DNA of 64,000 nt from Lycium barbarum (lineage: Eukaryota > Streptophyta > Magnoliopsida > Solanales > Solanaceae). How positions within the stretch are numbered: position 1 is the first letter of the stretch; the number at the start of each line of letters is the position of its first letter. Below the pieces are notes generated by a model. That model searched no databases and was not told where the DNA came from. It saw only the letters and a list, made by a program, of their open reading frames with translations. A program made the position numbers and the translations under genes. Positions 35,085 through 46,800 of this stretch are shown here, in pieces. The stretch is taken from NCBI RefSeq assembly GCF_019175385.1, contig NC_083339.1, positions 116,049,601 to 116,113,600 on the forward strand. Direction: 5' to 3'.

Positions 35085-35192
35085 TTTATATAAAAATAAA
35101 ATAAAGCAACGAAACAACAACACAAATATTCACAAGTTTGGACCAAAGCAAGCAAGCTTAAATCCCAAACTAACTCAAATACGCCAAATTGT

Positions 35193-35210
35193 TCCCCGGC
35201 AGCGGCGCCA
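35193..35210 (-). promoter_or_regulatory. Primer-binding site of 6.1-kb element
   Basis: TGGCGCCGCTGCCGGGGA on the minus strand, four bases inside the 5' LTR end. It starts TGG as the complement of a tRNA 3' CCA. Confidence 0.8.
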
Positions 35211-35214
35211 AAAT

Positions 35215-36458
35215 TGATAACGTCCAAATCCACTCCTCAAAGAGAAAGTGTACACAGTCATATGCAATAAAATTTACCCAACTATGAGTCGGGGTCAATC
35301 CCACAGGGAACAATATACTAGGCGATTAAGAAAGTAAGAAACTTTCACGTACCAAGCTAAGCCAAACGATAGATAATATTTTGGTTTTTGAGAAAATTAT
35401 AACTAATGCGGAAATGTAAACTAACCTAGAAAGCGGGTAAAATGATCAATGGCCACAAGCTTGGATACAAGGAGCTCTCAAGTAACGATCCAATATATTT
35501 TATGATATTACAACTAAGAGCGGGTTTATGTTAATAGAAAATGATTTCTAAAATCTCATTGAAAGTCTTCCAACCAAATCAATGAATTTCACTCTAAGCT
35601 TTTCCAAGCCTTAGTGTGATGGTAGGCACAATCAATTTAACCTCAAGTAACTATCCTCTTCCGAGCTTAAGTTATTAGATGGGTTTAATGACCCTAATTG
35701 TTGCTATTAACTCTTTTCCTAACCTCTACTTTCTTTTCCAAGTAAAGTATGGGTATTTAGGCACAAATAATGTTGTACACCATTAAATGATATTAAAGCT
35801 TGAAGAGCTAATAGAGAAACAATAAACCACTTGATTAGAAATAACAATCATTCAATACATAAGCATAACAAGAGGTTTCATCAAGCTTTGCAAATGAATA
35901 TTTCCATAAACAAGATTAAAGTTATGGAATAAAATTCTACACACTTAGATATATAATACAAAGCAATGAATTAAAGAAATGAATTAAAGGTTTAAGAAAT
36001 GCTCAACCAAATCTTCAAATCTTCAACCCCAAAGTGTGGTGTAGGAACCTAGTCTCCAAAACTTGTACGAAATGGCCAAAGATGAGTTTTACAAACACTA
36101 GCATTCTATTTATAGAAGTGCCAACACGGGAACAAAATCTGGAAAAAAATAACCTGCGTGCACAACATGATACTCGCATTTTGTGTCGCATGTGCAACAT
36201 GCCAGTCGCATGTTGCACCAAACTGTAGCATGTTGTGCAAATATCTCTGTCAGCACATGCTGCAGCAAGTGCTACTAGCATGTGCTGCCAGAAAGTGTTT
36301 CTTGTTCTATTTTTGCTCTATTTTGCTCCGTTATGATCTCCGGGCATCTTATCCTACAAAACAACATAAATACACAAAAAATAACAACAAAAGTGCTTGA
36401 AGAGTCACAAAAGCTTAAGGAATTAGCATCGAATATCCCGTAATTTCGCGGCACATCA
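35215..36458 (-). repeat. 5' LTR of 6.1-kb element copy A
   Basis: 1244 bp, paired with 30397-31677 with a few percent difference and small deletions. It keeps the TGC-rich block at 36160-36300. Confidence 0.92.
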
Positions 36459-36663
36459 GAGGACAGTATAACGAAAGCAGTAACATGTAATGTCTTCAAA
36501 CAAATAAAGAACACGAGTTTGGCTTTGCTCGCGTCCTTTTAAAGATAATATTGTAGCAGTTCATGATATATATTACAAGTAATAATAATAAAAACAGATA
36601 AATAATCACATATCCCTCAAGTGCTCACTTAAACAAAGTCTGTTAAGGTCAAAACCTAGGTAA

Positions 36664-36681
36664 TCCCCAGCGGAGTCGCCA
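36664..36681 (-). promoter_or_regulatory. Primer-binding-like site of 17.1-kb element
   Basis: TGGCGACTCCGCTGGGGA on the minus strand, three bases inside the 5' LTR (36685-39917). Confidence 0.7.
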
Positions 36682-36684
36682 TTC

Positions 36685-39600
36685 TGTTACGCCCTATTTT
36701 GAACGGGTCTAATATAGTTTGCAACTTCCCGGTTCTTCTAACTGATATAAAAGGGTTAGAGTCGCCACCTAATTTTTAAGGAAAAATAGGAAACCTATAT
36801 GTATTTGTGTGTCTACTCCATTTTAGTCCATGAAATCTATGAGATTCTAGATAAGGGTTTTATTTACCCCGAGGGGAAGGTATTATTAAGCATCCCTCAG
36901 AGCCCGTCCGAAGACAGTCCTTAAACTTAGTTTGACTGAACACTGGAGGGGGATTATCTATCTGTTTATCATTATTATTACCTGTTTGCAAAATATTATG
37001 ATTTCATGAAAAGCTACACTAAGTGATAATATACTAAGTATATACAGTGTATAAAAAATATATTTATATCAAGTGTCAAGTATTTGTAAAGAATGTATAG
37101 TAAAAAAGAATATATAAAAGAGTATAATGAGAATGTACCTCGTAAGTATAAAAGTATATCTGTAAGTACAAAAAGTGTATATATATGTTAGTGTAAAGAA
37201 TGTGTAACTATATTAAGAATATAAAAAAAAATGTAAGACTATGTAAAAAATTAATATATCAAGGATATAAAGAATGTGCATCTATGTAAGAATGTATGGA
37301 TATTAAATAAATAAAGAATGTATTTTCAAGAATAAAAGAGTGTATATCAAACATAAAATGTCTAAAGAATTGTATAACTAGGTATATTAGTCCATAAAGA
37401 ATGTAAAAAATAATCTACGAATATTCATTGGTGTAAAGAGTTTATATAGCAAAATTATTCAGAAAAGTAAAGTTTATTTGACTTGTTTCTACTGTTTAGT
37501 TAAAAAGAGTGTTTGTTTAATGAATATCCTATCAAAAGAATAAGCAACAAAATAATTGTAAAGAGTATTGGTAAAAAATAAGTATAAGGGATTGTGGATA
37601 AAAAATGAGTGAAAATGTGTAATACCTCTAAAGAATAAAAGATTTGTAAATGGACGACTTAATATTTGCCTAGCGTCAAAATGTGGATTTAACTTAATTA
37701 AAATATATATTAGTGTACACGAAACAATATAAAATATAAGTTGTATTAAGAGTGTATAAAGAATAGAAAATAAAGGATGGACTAGTATTTTTGCATAATC
37801 GTCAAAAGTGTGAATTTATTTAACAAAGTGTTTATACCAAATCAATTTAACACAGTTATGAAAGTATTGACGGCCTAAGTCTTGCCTAAAGCGAATGACA
37901 ATTTTAAGTTTAACAAACAAGGGGACAAGTAAATAAATATATCAACCCGTCATTCCAAAAATAAAATTTCCACTATACGATAAGTTTATGTTTTGTACAG
38001 TTAAAAAAATATGCGGAAAGTAAATACAAACAGTGATTCGATGAAGTCTTCGGGTTCCTTCCGAGCGTAATCTTCGGGATGTATCTCCGGGTACCTATAT
38101 AAACACTTAGTAAAAATGTTAGTAAGAGAATAAATAACTATCGGATGAATTAAAGAAATAATGAATAAACTTAAAATAAAAAACCCGTCTTTTGTACATG
38201 GGAGGCCTTGGAAATCGACGGAAATTTCTTTATCGGCCATTTGGGTTTAGTATTCGCCCAAATGAATTTAAATGAATTTGACAAAAAATGTAACAATACA
38301 GTTGGCCGTCGGAAGTATTTTCCGGGCACAGAACCAACAATGATATTTGTAAAAATAATGTAAAATGTGTAAAATCAGTCCAAACAATTAACAACAATGT
38401 GACAGTAGTAAAACCATTTGAAAAATGACAGAGGTTGTCCGGGAAGTGTCATAAAATAGTCAACGGAGAATAAAATCAATCCCTTGTGGAGCAACCATCA
38501 ATCAAACAGAACAACAACAACCTAACATTAACACCAATAGGCAGTAACGGAAATAATAGCAAAACAAATCATCAATGGTAATACTTGGAGCAAAAATAAT
38601 CACGAACAAAACTTGAGGATCGTCGGAGTTTCATTGGAAAAATCCAAACTCGGCCAAATCGATCAATTTGCAACAAACAATGAAATAGGGGTGAAAAACA
38701 GTAGCAAAACAAGAGTGTAACAGCCAACTTCATCAACTATAAATAGAAAATATGGAGCAGCAACAATGAAGTTTTACATTTTCCGACCAGCCCGACAACA
38801 ATGGAAAATCAACCAGATCTGCTGGTCTTTGTTGTAGCTATTATCAAGCCAAAAAAAAATCAGTAGGGAGAGACGAGAGAGAGCAGTGGGGAAGAGAGGA
38901 AAGGGAATGGGTTTATGCATTGGTGGTGGCTGTTTGGTTGTTCTTGGTTCGCCGGTGGTGGCGCTGGTCAGTGACGGGATGGAGAACGAAAGGGGAGAAG
39001 AAGTGGGGGTATTGTGGGCTGATGGTTAGAAGTTCACCGGAGCTCCGAGCTCCGGTGTGGAGGGTTGGCGGCGGCTTTGGAGTGGTGGTATGCGGGCTGG
39101 AAAGTGAAGGAGGAAGAAGCAGTGAGGCGGGGAAGCGAAGTGGGGGGGGGGGGGGGCAACGAAGTGACAGTTGTGGTAGTGGTGGTTTGTGGGGTGAAGT
39201 TCGCCGGCGGTGGTAGCGAGGGTAGCGGTTGGCGGCTGAAAGAGAAGTGGAGGAGAAGGTTTAGGATTTTATTAGAAGGGAGAGAAGGCCAAATCTGAAA
39301 ATTAAGTTGTGTAGTGTGTGTAAGTGAAGATGTGTAGAAAATTAAATTAACCCCCCAACTTCTTTTATAAAACAAAGTGGCCCTTTTTATTGTCCAAATA
39401 ATATAAGAGTGCACCCCTTTGTCCCCTTTACCTCTTTTAACTAATGTGTAAAGATACATTAACCAATGGATCAAGAACCCAATCCATCACCTCAAGTGTC
39501 AACTTTTAAAAAGGTGACGAGACCTTGACTTGATCGAATTCTTGCTCTGTGTTTAAAAATTACTAGCTCCGATTTTCTCTGCACTGTCGGACTGTACTAA

Positions 39601-39917
39601 AATATAGTTAATTAATACATGTGTAAGTATAAAAATGTAATTATTAATGTATAAGATATGAAAATGTACTACTATAAAATTAAGAAAAAATTATTAATTG
39701 CACAAAAATGGTAGTATTACGCTGTACATGTGCAAAATAATGATTCTTGAAAAATGACAATAAATTGATAAAATTCCTAAAATAAGGATAATCATCAATA
39801 AATTGTCGAAAAATGTGTAAAAAATGTATTTCGCGCTCTTTAACGAATCATTCCCCCCCCCCCCCCCCCCCAAAAACGTTAATTTTAAGCACGCCGAGCC
39901 AAAATTAGGTGTCAACA
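36685..39917 (-). repeat. 5' LTR of the 17.1-kb element
   Basis: 3233 bp, the longer LTR copy. It contains a poly-G run near 39143, a poly-C run of 19 at 39853-39871, and the small ORF at 38001-38240. Confidence 0.92.
38001..38240 (-). CDS. Small conserved ORF inside LTR (5' LTR copy), unknown function
   Basis: The same ORF as at 24038-24277, in the other LTR. It differs by a few residues (MADKEIS for MADEEIS; EDYARKEPED for EDDAPKEPED), and there is no stop or frameshift. The intron-like acceptor reads TTTATATAG here in place of TTTATACAG. Retention in both LTRs only shows it was open at insertion. Confidence 0.4.
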   Translation of the reverse strand: MADKEISVDFQGLPCTKDGFFILSLFIISLIHPIVIYSLTNIFTKCLYRYPEIHPEDYARKEPEDFIESLFVFTFRIFF

Positions 39918-40094
39918 CCGTCTGGACCGAAATTTGGGAATTATACCTGGTTTGGGCTAAAATTTGGCTTGGGGAGTTGAGGAGAACTCTCCAGAATTTT
40001 GGAGAGTATTTGGGGTGTTGGGTGAAGAAAATAAGGGGTAAGCCCCTTTAAAGAGTGGTCCATGTTCTGCTTGGACCGACTTAAAATTCCTTCA

Positions 40095-41381
40095 GCGCGA
40101 TCGCGCCTCCTCTGGGCGCGTTCGCACTGGCTTAATTTTTCTGCCTGCGTGTTCATTCAGTAGAAAGGTCATAACTCTTGATCCCGATATTGTGTGAGGG
40201 CCTACAACCTATGATTGGAAAGCTCTTTCAATTATCTACAACTTTCATTCTTGGTGTGTTTCCAAATTCCAAACTTATAATATCGTTTTGGCCCCTCCAA
40301 GTCAGATCATCCGAAAATGTTTCCTTAAGTCGTCCTTTTGGAGGGCTTATGCCCATATTTGACTTAAGAGTCCTTCTTAGTAGGGGTGGGCGTTCGGTTC
40401 TTCGGTTCAGTTTTATCAAACTTCGGTTCGGCTATTTCGGTTTCGGTTTCAGTTTTTTTAAGGTGGACACCGAACACCGAACCAAACTAGTTCGGTTCGG
40501 TTCTTTCGGTTTCGGTTTTTTGAAGTTTGGTACGATTCGGTTTCGGTTTTTTCAATTCGGTTTTTTTGATATGATATTAGAAGCGATTCCATTTACACTA
40601 ATTCATATTATCAAAAGCAACAAAACATAAAAATGACAAATTAAAATCAAAATCAAACAAACAAGATACACAAGAAACAGAAACCATAACAATAATATAG
40701 GATTACTAGGTGTTATATACATACAGTAAGAATAATTAAGAAAACACATAAAGGACATACATTAATCCTAAAGACACATTCTAGTCACCTTTCTTTGTTA
40801 AGGATATTTGATTTTCTCAACTGAAGTGAAAAATTAGGGATACAAAAGCAAAAGAGAGGTTGTTACAATTGGGTTTTTTTTTTTTGGCTTAAACTTAATG
40901 GGCCTAGACTATTTTTTTTTTGGATAATGTATTAAATTTCGGTTCTTTGGTTCAGTTTCGTCAAAGTTCGGTTTGACTATTTCGGTTTTGATTTTTTGAA
41001 GGTAGACACCGAACACCGAACCAAACTAGTTCGGTTCGGTCCGGTTTTTCAATTTTCGGTATTTATGCCCAGCCCTACTTCTTAGGACTTTCTCAACTTT
41101 CCATGTACTACTTATATATCTCTTCATATGTCCTTTATAAAACCCCGACATGTGGGCCCCACTTAGCTTACAGTAACGAGGGCTTTTATCAAGCAACGTA
41201 CAACCTGATTTACACCATATGGTCTCCAAATGTCATTTGTATATTATTATTACACTCTTATAATATAACCTTCATCCTTAAACCGGGCCTCAAAATTGCT
41301 CAGCGCGTTCGCGCCTTGTGGTGGCGCGTTCGCGCTATGTTGGCCCTTGGCCTTCTGCGCCACTCCCTGGCGCGTTCGCGC
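40095..41381. repeat. GCGCGNTCGCGC palindromes in the chromovirus LTR
   Basis: GCGCGATCGCGC at 40095-40106 is a perfect 12-bp palindrome. GCGCGTTCGC (40116) and GCGCGTTCGCGC (41303, 41324, 41370) are near-palindromes. All fall in two short GC-rich islands in AT-rich DNA, either side of the hAT MITE. Confidence 0.85.
40381..41077. mobile_element. hAT-type MITE, 697 bp
   Basis: Ends TAGGGGTGGGCG and the complement of TAGGGCTGGGCAT, flanked by the 8-bp duplication CTTCTTAG (40373-40380, 41078-41085). Subterminal CGGTTCGGTT repeats are present, and a 40-bp block with GACACCGAACACCGAACC occurs directly repeated at 40467 and 41006. The open frame across the left part (40178-40630) is a by-product of the CGGTTT repeats. 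Confidence 0.92.
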
Positions 41382-42190
41382 AGACCATTTTTCTAGCCTG
41401 CTAGCTTGACTTGTAACGTCCATATCTCCTTACCTCGATGTCCTATTGAGGAGCGGTTTGTTGCGTTAGAAACTAGACTTCTCGAGCTTCACTTTAGGCT
41501 TTTGTTTGACTTCGAAACTCTTAATGCATTCAGAGATATTCTTTCTCCCAGTTAGACCAAAATTTTCCGTTCCAGACCTTGCCCAACTTTCCTTCAAAGC
41601 CTCGGAAGCTTAATCTCAATTCACTTGTTTTCCCATCCTTCTATAACCTGTTACGTGAACTCGAACTCTTATAATTATAAAACAAGCACCTATGATCTTG
41701 CATCTTCTCGACAATAACTCCGATGTCTGCAATTGAATAGCTGACACCTAACGAATCTCAACGTGCAGAAACTACGGGGTGTAACGAAAAATACCCCTCT
41801 ACTTTCATAAATTGGCTACTTTTACCCTCTGTTACAAGTTGAGGCCAAATCTACCCCTCCCGTTACAAGTTGGAGCCAAATCTACCCCTACCGTTAGCAA
41901 AGTTTCAAAAATACTCCTCATTTCTAACATATTCCCACATAAGCAAGCCTAGTCATTGGAATTTGGTGACATGGACGCCACATGACATTTAACTTATTCT
42001 ATGTGGTGCCTACGTGGCAATTTTTTAAAAAGCAATATGGAAAATTGATTTTAAAAAAAAAAAAACTAATCTGGGTAAAATGGCTTTTATTAAAAATCTG
42101 AAACATTTTTGATTTATAAAACCCTTTTTTTAAAAATATATTCTCAAAAATTGGAAAAATGATTTTTTTAATCTGAAAATCTGTAAAGTA

Positions 42191-42407
42191 CTCCCTCTGT
42201 TTCAATTTATATGAACCTATTTCCTTTTTAATCTGTGCCAAAATGAATGACCTCTTTCCTAATTTGGAAACAAATTCACTTTATGAAATGATTTACAGCC
42301 ACACAAATATTCAAGACTTATTTTGAACCACAAGTTTCAAAAGTCTTCACTTTTTCTTAAATGTCGTGCCCAGTCAAATGGGTTCATATAAATTGAAACG
42401 GAGGGAG
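42191..42407. mobile_element. Stowaway-type MITE
   Basis: CTCCCTCTGTTTCAATTTAT at left and its complement at right (AAATTGAAACGGAGGGAG), flanked by TA on both sides. It is inside the centre of the split Mutator-type MITE. Confidence 0.85.
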
Positions 42408-42883
42408 TATTTTTTTTTTAAAAAAAAGTGTCCGAAAAAACTTTTTTTTTTTAAATCTGTATTAATTTTAAAAATAAATCTGAAAGAACTGATTTAAAAA
42501 ATAAATAAATCCAATTTTCCATTTTTTTTAAGAAGCGGGTTTAATAAAATAAAATAAAATCAGATTCTTAATAAAAGCCATTTTTTCGAGATTTGTTTTT
42601 AGAAAACCAATTTTCGAGATTGTTTTTAAAAAGTTTGTCACGTAAGCACCACATAAAATAAGTTAAATGCCATGTGGCGTGTATGTCACCCAATTCAATG
42701 ACTAGACTTGCTTATGTGGGAATATGTTAGAAATGAGGGGTATTTTTGAAACTTTGCTAACGGTAGGGGTATTTTTGGCTCCAAATTGTAACGGGAGGGG
42801 TATGACCCCAACTTGTAACGGAGGGTAAAGTAGCTAATTTATGAAAGTAGAGAGATATTTTTGACTCCTTTCTCTTTAAAATA

Positions 42884-43259
42884 ATATAGATAAAGATAGA
42901 TAGGTATTTTTCTTCAATGATATACATAGAGATGTATATTTGGCCGACCAACCAAATAAGTAACGTGCCCTTAAATTGAGTTCTTTTGCTAACTATAAAG
43001 ACAAGGACAGAAGTAAACATTTTTGGCATACAAGAGAAAATTTGGGCGTTTTTTGTTTAATTTTTAACAAGAAATGAAAGGACAAAAATCATTTCCGCCC
43101 AAGCATTTACTAAAAAGGGGGAAAAATAAAAAATTTAAAACAACTTCGTGTTTTTATCTTTCATGCCAAAACCAATAATAGAAATCCAGCACCTTAGGGA
43201 TTAGTAATCATCAGAATACCTTGTTGTTACTTCTGCACCAATCTGTTAATTCAATGAAA
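42884..43259. other. Upstream flank of the gene island
   Basis: Nothing recognised beyond AT-rich DNA; it may hold distal promoter sequence of the dehydrogenase gene. Confidence 0.4.
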
Positions 43260-43527
43260 CTCCCTCTTTCTCATAAATGTGACATTTTTCAATTTTCAAG
43301 ATTCAAACTAAGTAAATATTGATTCATATTTTAATATATATATATATATATATATTTTATTATATTGACATGAGAAAAATTATAATTTTTAATACTTTTC
43401 GTATAGTATTTGATTATTTAAATTTTACTTTTAAAATATCAAACTAATTTGATGCAATTTGACTTTAAAAATTAGTCAATTGACTCTAAAAAGTAAAAAG
43501 TGTCCAAATAAATTGAGACAGAGAGGG
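43260..43527. mobile_element. Stowaway-like MITE upstream of the dehydrogenase gene
   Basis: CTCCCTCTTTCTCATAAATG at left and AATTGAGACAGAGAGGG at right form imperfect inverted ends. It contains a short (TA)n run at 43336-43354. The TA duplication is not clear. Confidence 0.55.
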
Positions 43528-43873
43528 TTTATATATTATTATGAGAAAAATGATATGGTCAAGGTTTAACTTGGATAAATATGAATGGATGTAAATTGGA
43601 TAAATGTATAGGCTAATATCACTTCCACTTGGCAACATAGGCTCCACGGTCTACTCTTCCACATTCAAATTAAGTACATTCTTAGATCTGCTGTGTCAAG
43701 TCCGTTAAACTCTGGAACTGAATCATTTGATGTTTGCTTTTAATACGAGTAGAATATATATATGTCATCAACTAGGTGAAAGCAAAGCTAATACATTCTG
43801 CTGCAATTCCCAGTTGACATCTCCATATAACTTGTACACAAAGGAACAGATTACCAAAGAAAAAGAAACAAAA

Positions 43874-46800
43874 ATGTGGCTGTTCAAGAGGAAAGGGGCA
43901 TCTGGATTTTCGTCTTCTTCCACCGCTGAGGAAGTAACTCAAGGAATTGATGGCTCTGGTCTTACTGCCATTGTCACAGGTTCCATTCTTGAAAATTTGC
44001 TTTTTGATTTCCTTCCTGTAATGGTTAAATTGTTTTGTCCGAAACAGCCTACCTACCTTCCAGGGATCACATTGTGGGATTCCACTGGGTATGTTGTTGT
44101 TTGTTCCTATAATGGTTAAATTGGGTACCGATTAGTAGTATTATAGTTGGTGACATGCAAATTGCATGATGCAATGGGTGTCTGTATTCGCCTTTTCCCC
44201 TTATTATGTCAAAATAGAAAAAGGTGATGCCTTTATGGACTAATAGGTATAAACCAAACATTTCACGTAGAAAATCTTTGGGCTGTGCTGTGCTTGCATA
44301 TGATTTTTGTCCTAATCAATGGGCAAAATTGGCCCTGCCTAGAGATGCCTGGAGCCTTATCCAATTTCATTAGGTAGAGTGTGTTGTCGGTGTGCCCTAG
44401 CGATTAATGGGGTTTTGGGTGAAAACCATTAGCTGATTTTTTCATATTTGGCTAAGACTTAGTGGGCAGAGTTACTCACTACCCGGGCGCCACTATTATA
44501 TACAATAAAATGAGAGAGTGGGTGGTAATAGTGACTGGTGGCAATCCTTTTCAACCTCATGTATTTATGGAGCTCTTGGAATTAGATGAAAAATTCATCT
44601 AAAACTACCATGTACTACTTTAATATGGAACCTTTCAATGGTATTTATCTTATGGATTTGGATAAACTTCAATTTGTACCAGAGAGACATAAGGGGTAAT
44701 TGAATTTCATTCAGAATCTTCTGATCTACACTGAAAAATATGAAACATTGAATTCCCAATTACATGTCAAAGACCTGGTTACCAATGCTTCTTTGGCCCA
44801 TGTAATGCAAATCTGGTCAATGCATAGATTGGACTATTGCAGACGCCGGAAACAATAATATGCAATTTAAGGTAGCGGTGAATACTAATTAGAACATTTC
44901 TCGTTCTCCTTGTAGATCAAGTGTCTGAGACAAAAACAGATAATCCTATATTGGTTAACTTTAATTGATCCTTATGACACATTCTTATGTTAACTCTTCT
45001 TCATTTTCCATACTGTGGCTGCTAGAGGTTTATGGTAAACAGTGAGATTGACATTACTACTGTAAATACGTGTATACAGTTGAGGTTACACTTAAATCTC
45101 TTAGGTAAAGTGTGTGCAGTAAATGTGAATCATCTAGCAGTATTTGGTTTGCTCATGAACATCGATTTGCAGGAGCATCAAGTGGTATTGGTTCTGAAAC
45201 TAGCCGTGTTCTTGCCCTGCGTGGAGTTCATGTCATCATGGCTGTCCGGAATATGACTGCTGGAAAAGATGTTAGAGAAGCAATAGTTAAGGAAATCCCT
45301 GCTGCTAAAGTTGATACCATGGAGTTAGATCTTAGCTCATTGGCATCAGTGAAGAAATTTGCTTCCGACTATAAATCATCAGGTCGCCAATTGAACCTTT
45401 TAATGTAAGTGATGAATAAGAGTTGTAATCACATAGCTGAAGACTGCAGTTTTACTACCTATGACTCTTCAAATAGCTTTGTTCTTCTGCATGAATCCCT
45501 TCCCTCTTCTTATCTATCCATGCACGTCTATTAACATAATCTTTTTCTTTGAAAGTAATAATGCAGGAATCATGGCAACTCCCTTTATGCTCTCAAAAGA
45601 CAACATAGAGCTGCAATTTGCCACAAATCATCTAGGTAAGAACTGTTTGTTAATGTATGTTTCTGCGCAGAAGATACTGTTGATGTTTTGCAGTAGAAGA
45701 GAACCTGAAATAGTTCCATCTTCTTTATTTATTTATTTTTCATTCAAGCAACAGTTCATTTTATAAAATAAAGCATCTAAATCCAAATTATCGCCCTTCG
45801 TAATTTTACTGAAATGAAGATTCAGTTCTCGCTTAAAGGAGATCAATAGTTGATTCTCCATACTCTTTTCATCTTAGGATTCAGTTATAAATGCACACGC
45901 AAAAGACCATCTGACACCTAAATTTACTTGCATATGCAACACTGTTACTAGGGTGATAAATCATGATTCTAAAATCACACTGGTAAGATGACAAATAATA
46001 TCCCGTTAGTCCATACTTTGTCATCGTACTCTTCAGTAATACAAGACACACTTGACAAACCTAATAAGATTGGTAGACTGTTTTAGATATATTGTGAACT
46101 TTCAAGAGCGACATTCATACTTCCTGTTAATTTATCTTAGCCATAATAATTCTTCTTTCTTGTGTTCGCAGGTCATTTTCTTTTGACAAATTTGTTGTTG
46201 GAGAAGATGAAGGAAACAGCACGTAAAACAAAGATAGGGGGAAGGATTGTGAATGTTTCATCAGAGGCTCATCGATTTGCGTATAGCGAAGGAATTCGGT
46301 TTGACAAAATTAATGACCCCAAAAGGTAATCTAGTTATATTTTGGTGCCGAATTAAGTTTTCTTGATTGTAAGATAAACCTGAATTTACTCAAATTCATC
46401 ACTTGCTTGACGACTTCTGTAATCATCCTGGAATTGTGACAATTACTGTCTAATAGTTCCAGTAGTTCCATGCGAGTGTATAATATATTAATATAGATTA
46501 CGATCATACCAGGATGAGTATTTGCAATTTGTTACAGGTTCTTAGTTGACCATCTCTTGTTAATTCTGGTGTCCTAGATTCTCTGACAACACCTTGAAGT
46601 TCCTTCATGATATGTTTCGATATGTTGTTCACCTGGCAAGCACGGGATGTTATACTCTCCGTACTTTAACTTTAATAGTATGAATTATTTTAGAATATCC
46701 CAAATTTTTGGTCACATCATTTGACTAACTGATCACTTATCTTATTTGGTTTCCTGTACGGTTAATAAATTTCTCATCACTACTCTTGATTCTTGAACTA

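Larger units (their letters stand above)
30397..36458 (-). mobile_element. 6.1-kb non-autonomous LTR retrotransposon with a coiled-coil ORF (copy A)
   Basis: LTRs lie at 30397-31677 and 35215-36458. In plus reading they start TGATAACGTCC and end GCGGCACATCA. GAGGA flanks the element (30392-30396, 36459-36463). The minus orientation is set by a primer-binding site TGGCGCCGCTGCCGGGGA at 35193-35210 and a polypurine tract TTAAGTTGGGGGTGT at about 31678-31692. The internal region is about 3.5 kb: one long ORF (33755-35084) then about 2 kb non-coding. No RT, integrase or protease is present, so it must borrow enzymes, probably from an Athila/Tat-like partner given the primer site. Confidence 0.9.
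22810..39917 (-). mobile_element. 17.1-kb non-autonomous LTR retrotransposon (LARD-like), minus strand
   Basis: Two direct repeats of about 3.1-3.2 kb bound it (22810-25950 and 36685-39917), starting TGTTACGCCC and ending GGTGTCAACA or GGTGTCAATA in plus reading. CCGTC flanks it at 22805-22809 and 39918-39922. The minus-strand orientation follows from a primer-binding-like TGGCGACTCCGCTGGGGA (36664-36681) and a purine-rich AAGAGGGACAAGC tract beside the other LTR (25951-25964). Without the nested 6.1-kb element, the interior is about 4.7 kb of tandem repeats and non-coding DNA with no gag, RT or integrase. In the first 270 bp, the LTRs differ at about 8 positions, so insertion is fairly recent. 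Confidence 0.9.
20840..41786 (-). mobile_element. Chromovirus-type solo LTR, minus strand, itself interrupted
   Basis: In plus-strand reading it starts TGTCACGACAC and ends GGGGTGTAACG, the complement of a TGTTACACC...GTCGTGACA LTR; the last base is changed from the expected A. It is flanked by AAAAA at 20835-20839 and 41787-41791, inside the outer MITE. Pieces are 20840-22809, 39923-40380 and 41086-41786, about 3.1 kb after removing inserts. No internal chromovirus sequence remains. It shares features with the solo LTR at 2759-5026, including a CTTGAAGGAAC block near 22076. Confidence 0.85.
20823..42874. mobile_element. Mutator-type MITE with ~250-bp inverted ends, split by nested insertions
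   Basis: The left end GGGAAAAGGGTCAAAAA is at 20823, the sequence resumes at 41787 with AAAAATACCCCTCTACTTTC, and the mirrored right end lies at about 42630-42874. The two arms match over roughly 250 bp (for example CCGTTAGCAAAGTTTC and CTAACATATTCCCACATAAG in both). The 9-bp duplication TTTAAAATA flanks it (20814-20822 and 42875-42883). Without the insert, the element would be about 1.1 kb. The centre also holds a Stowaway MITE. No transposase is seen. Confidence 0.85.

Noticed and set aside
40178..40630. 150-codon plus-strand ORF rich in Phe/Gly/Arg
   Set aside because: It crosses the hAT MITE border; the Phe/Gly/Arg pattern is the CGGTTTCGGTTT subterminal repeat.
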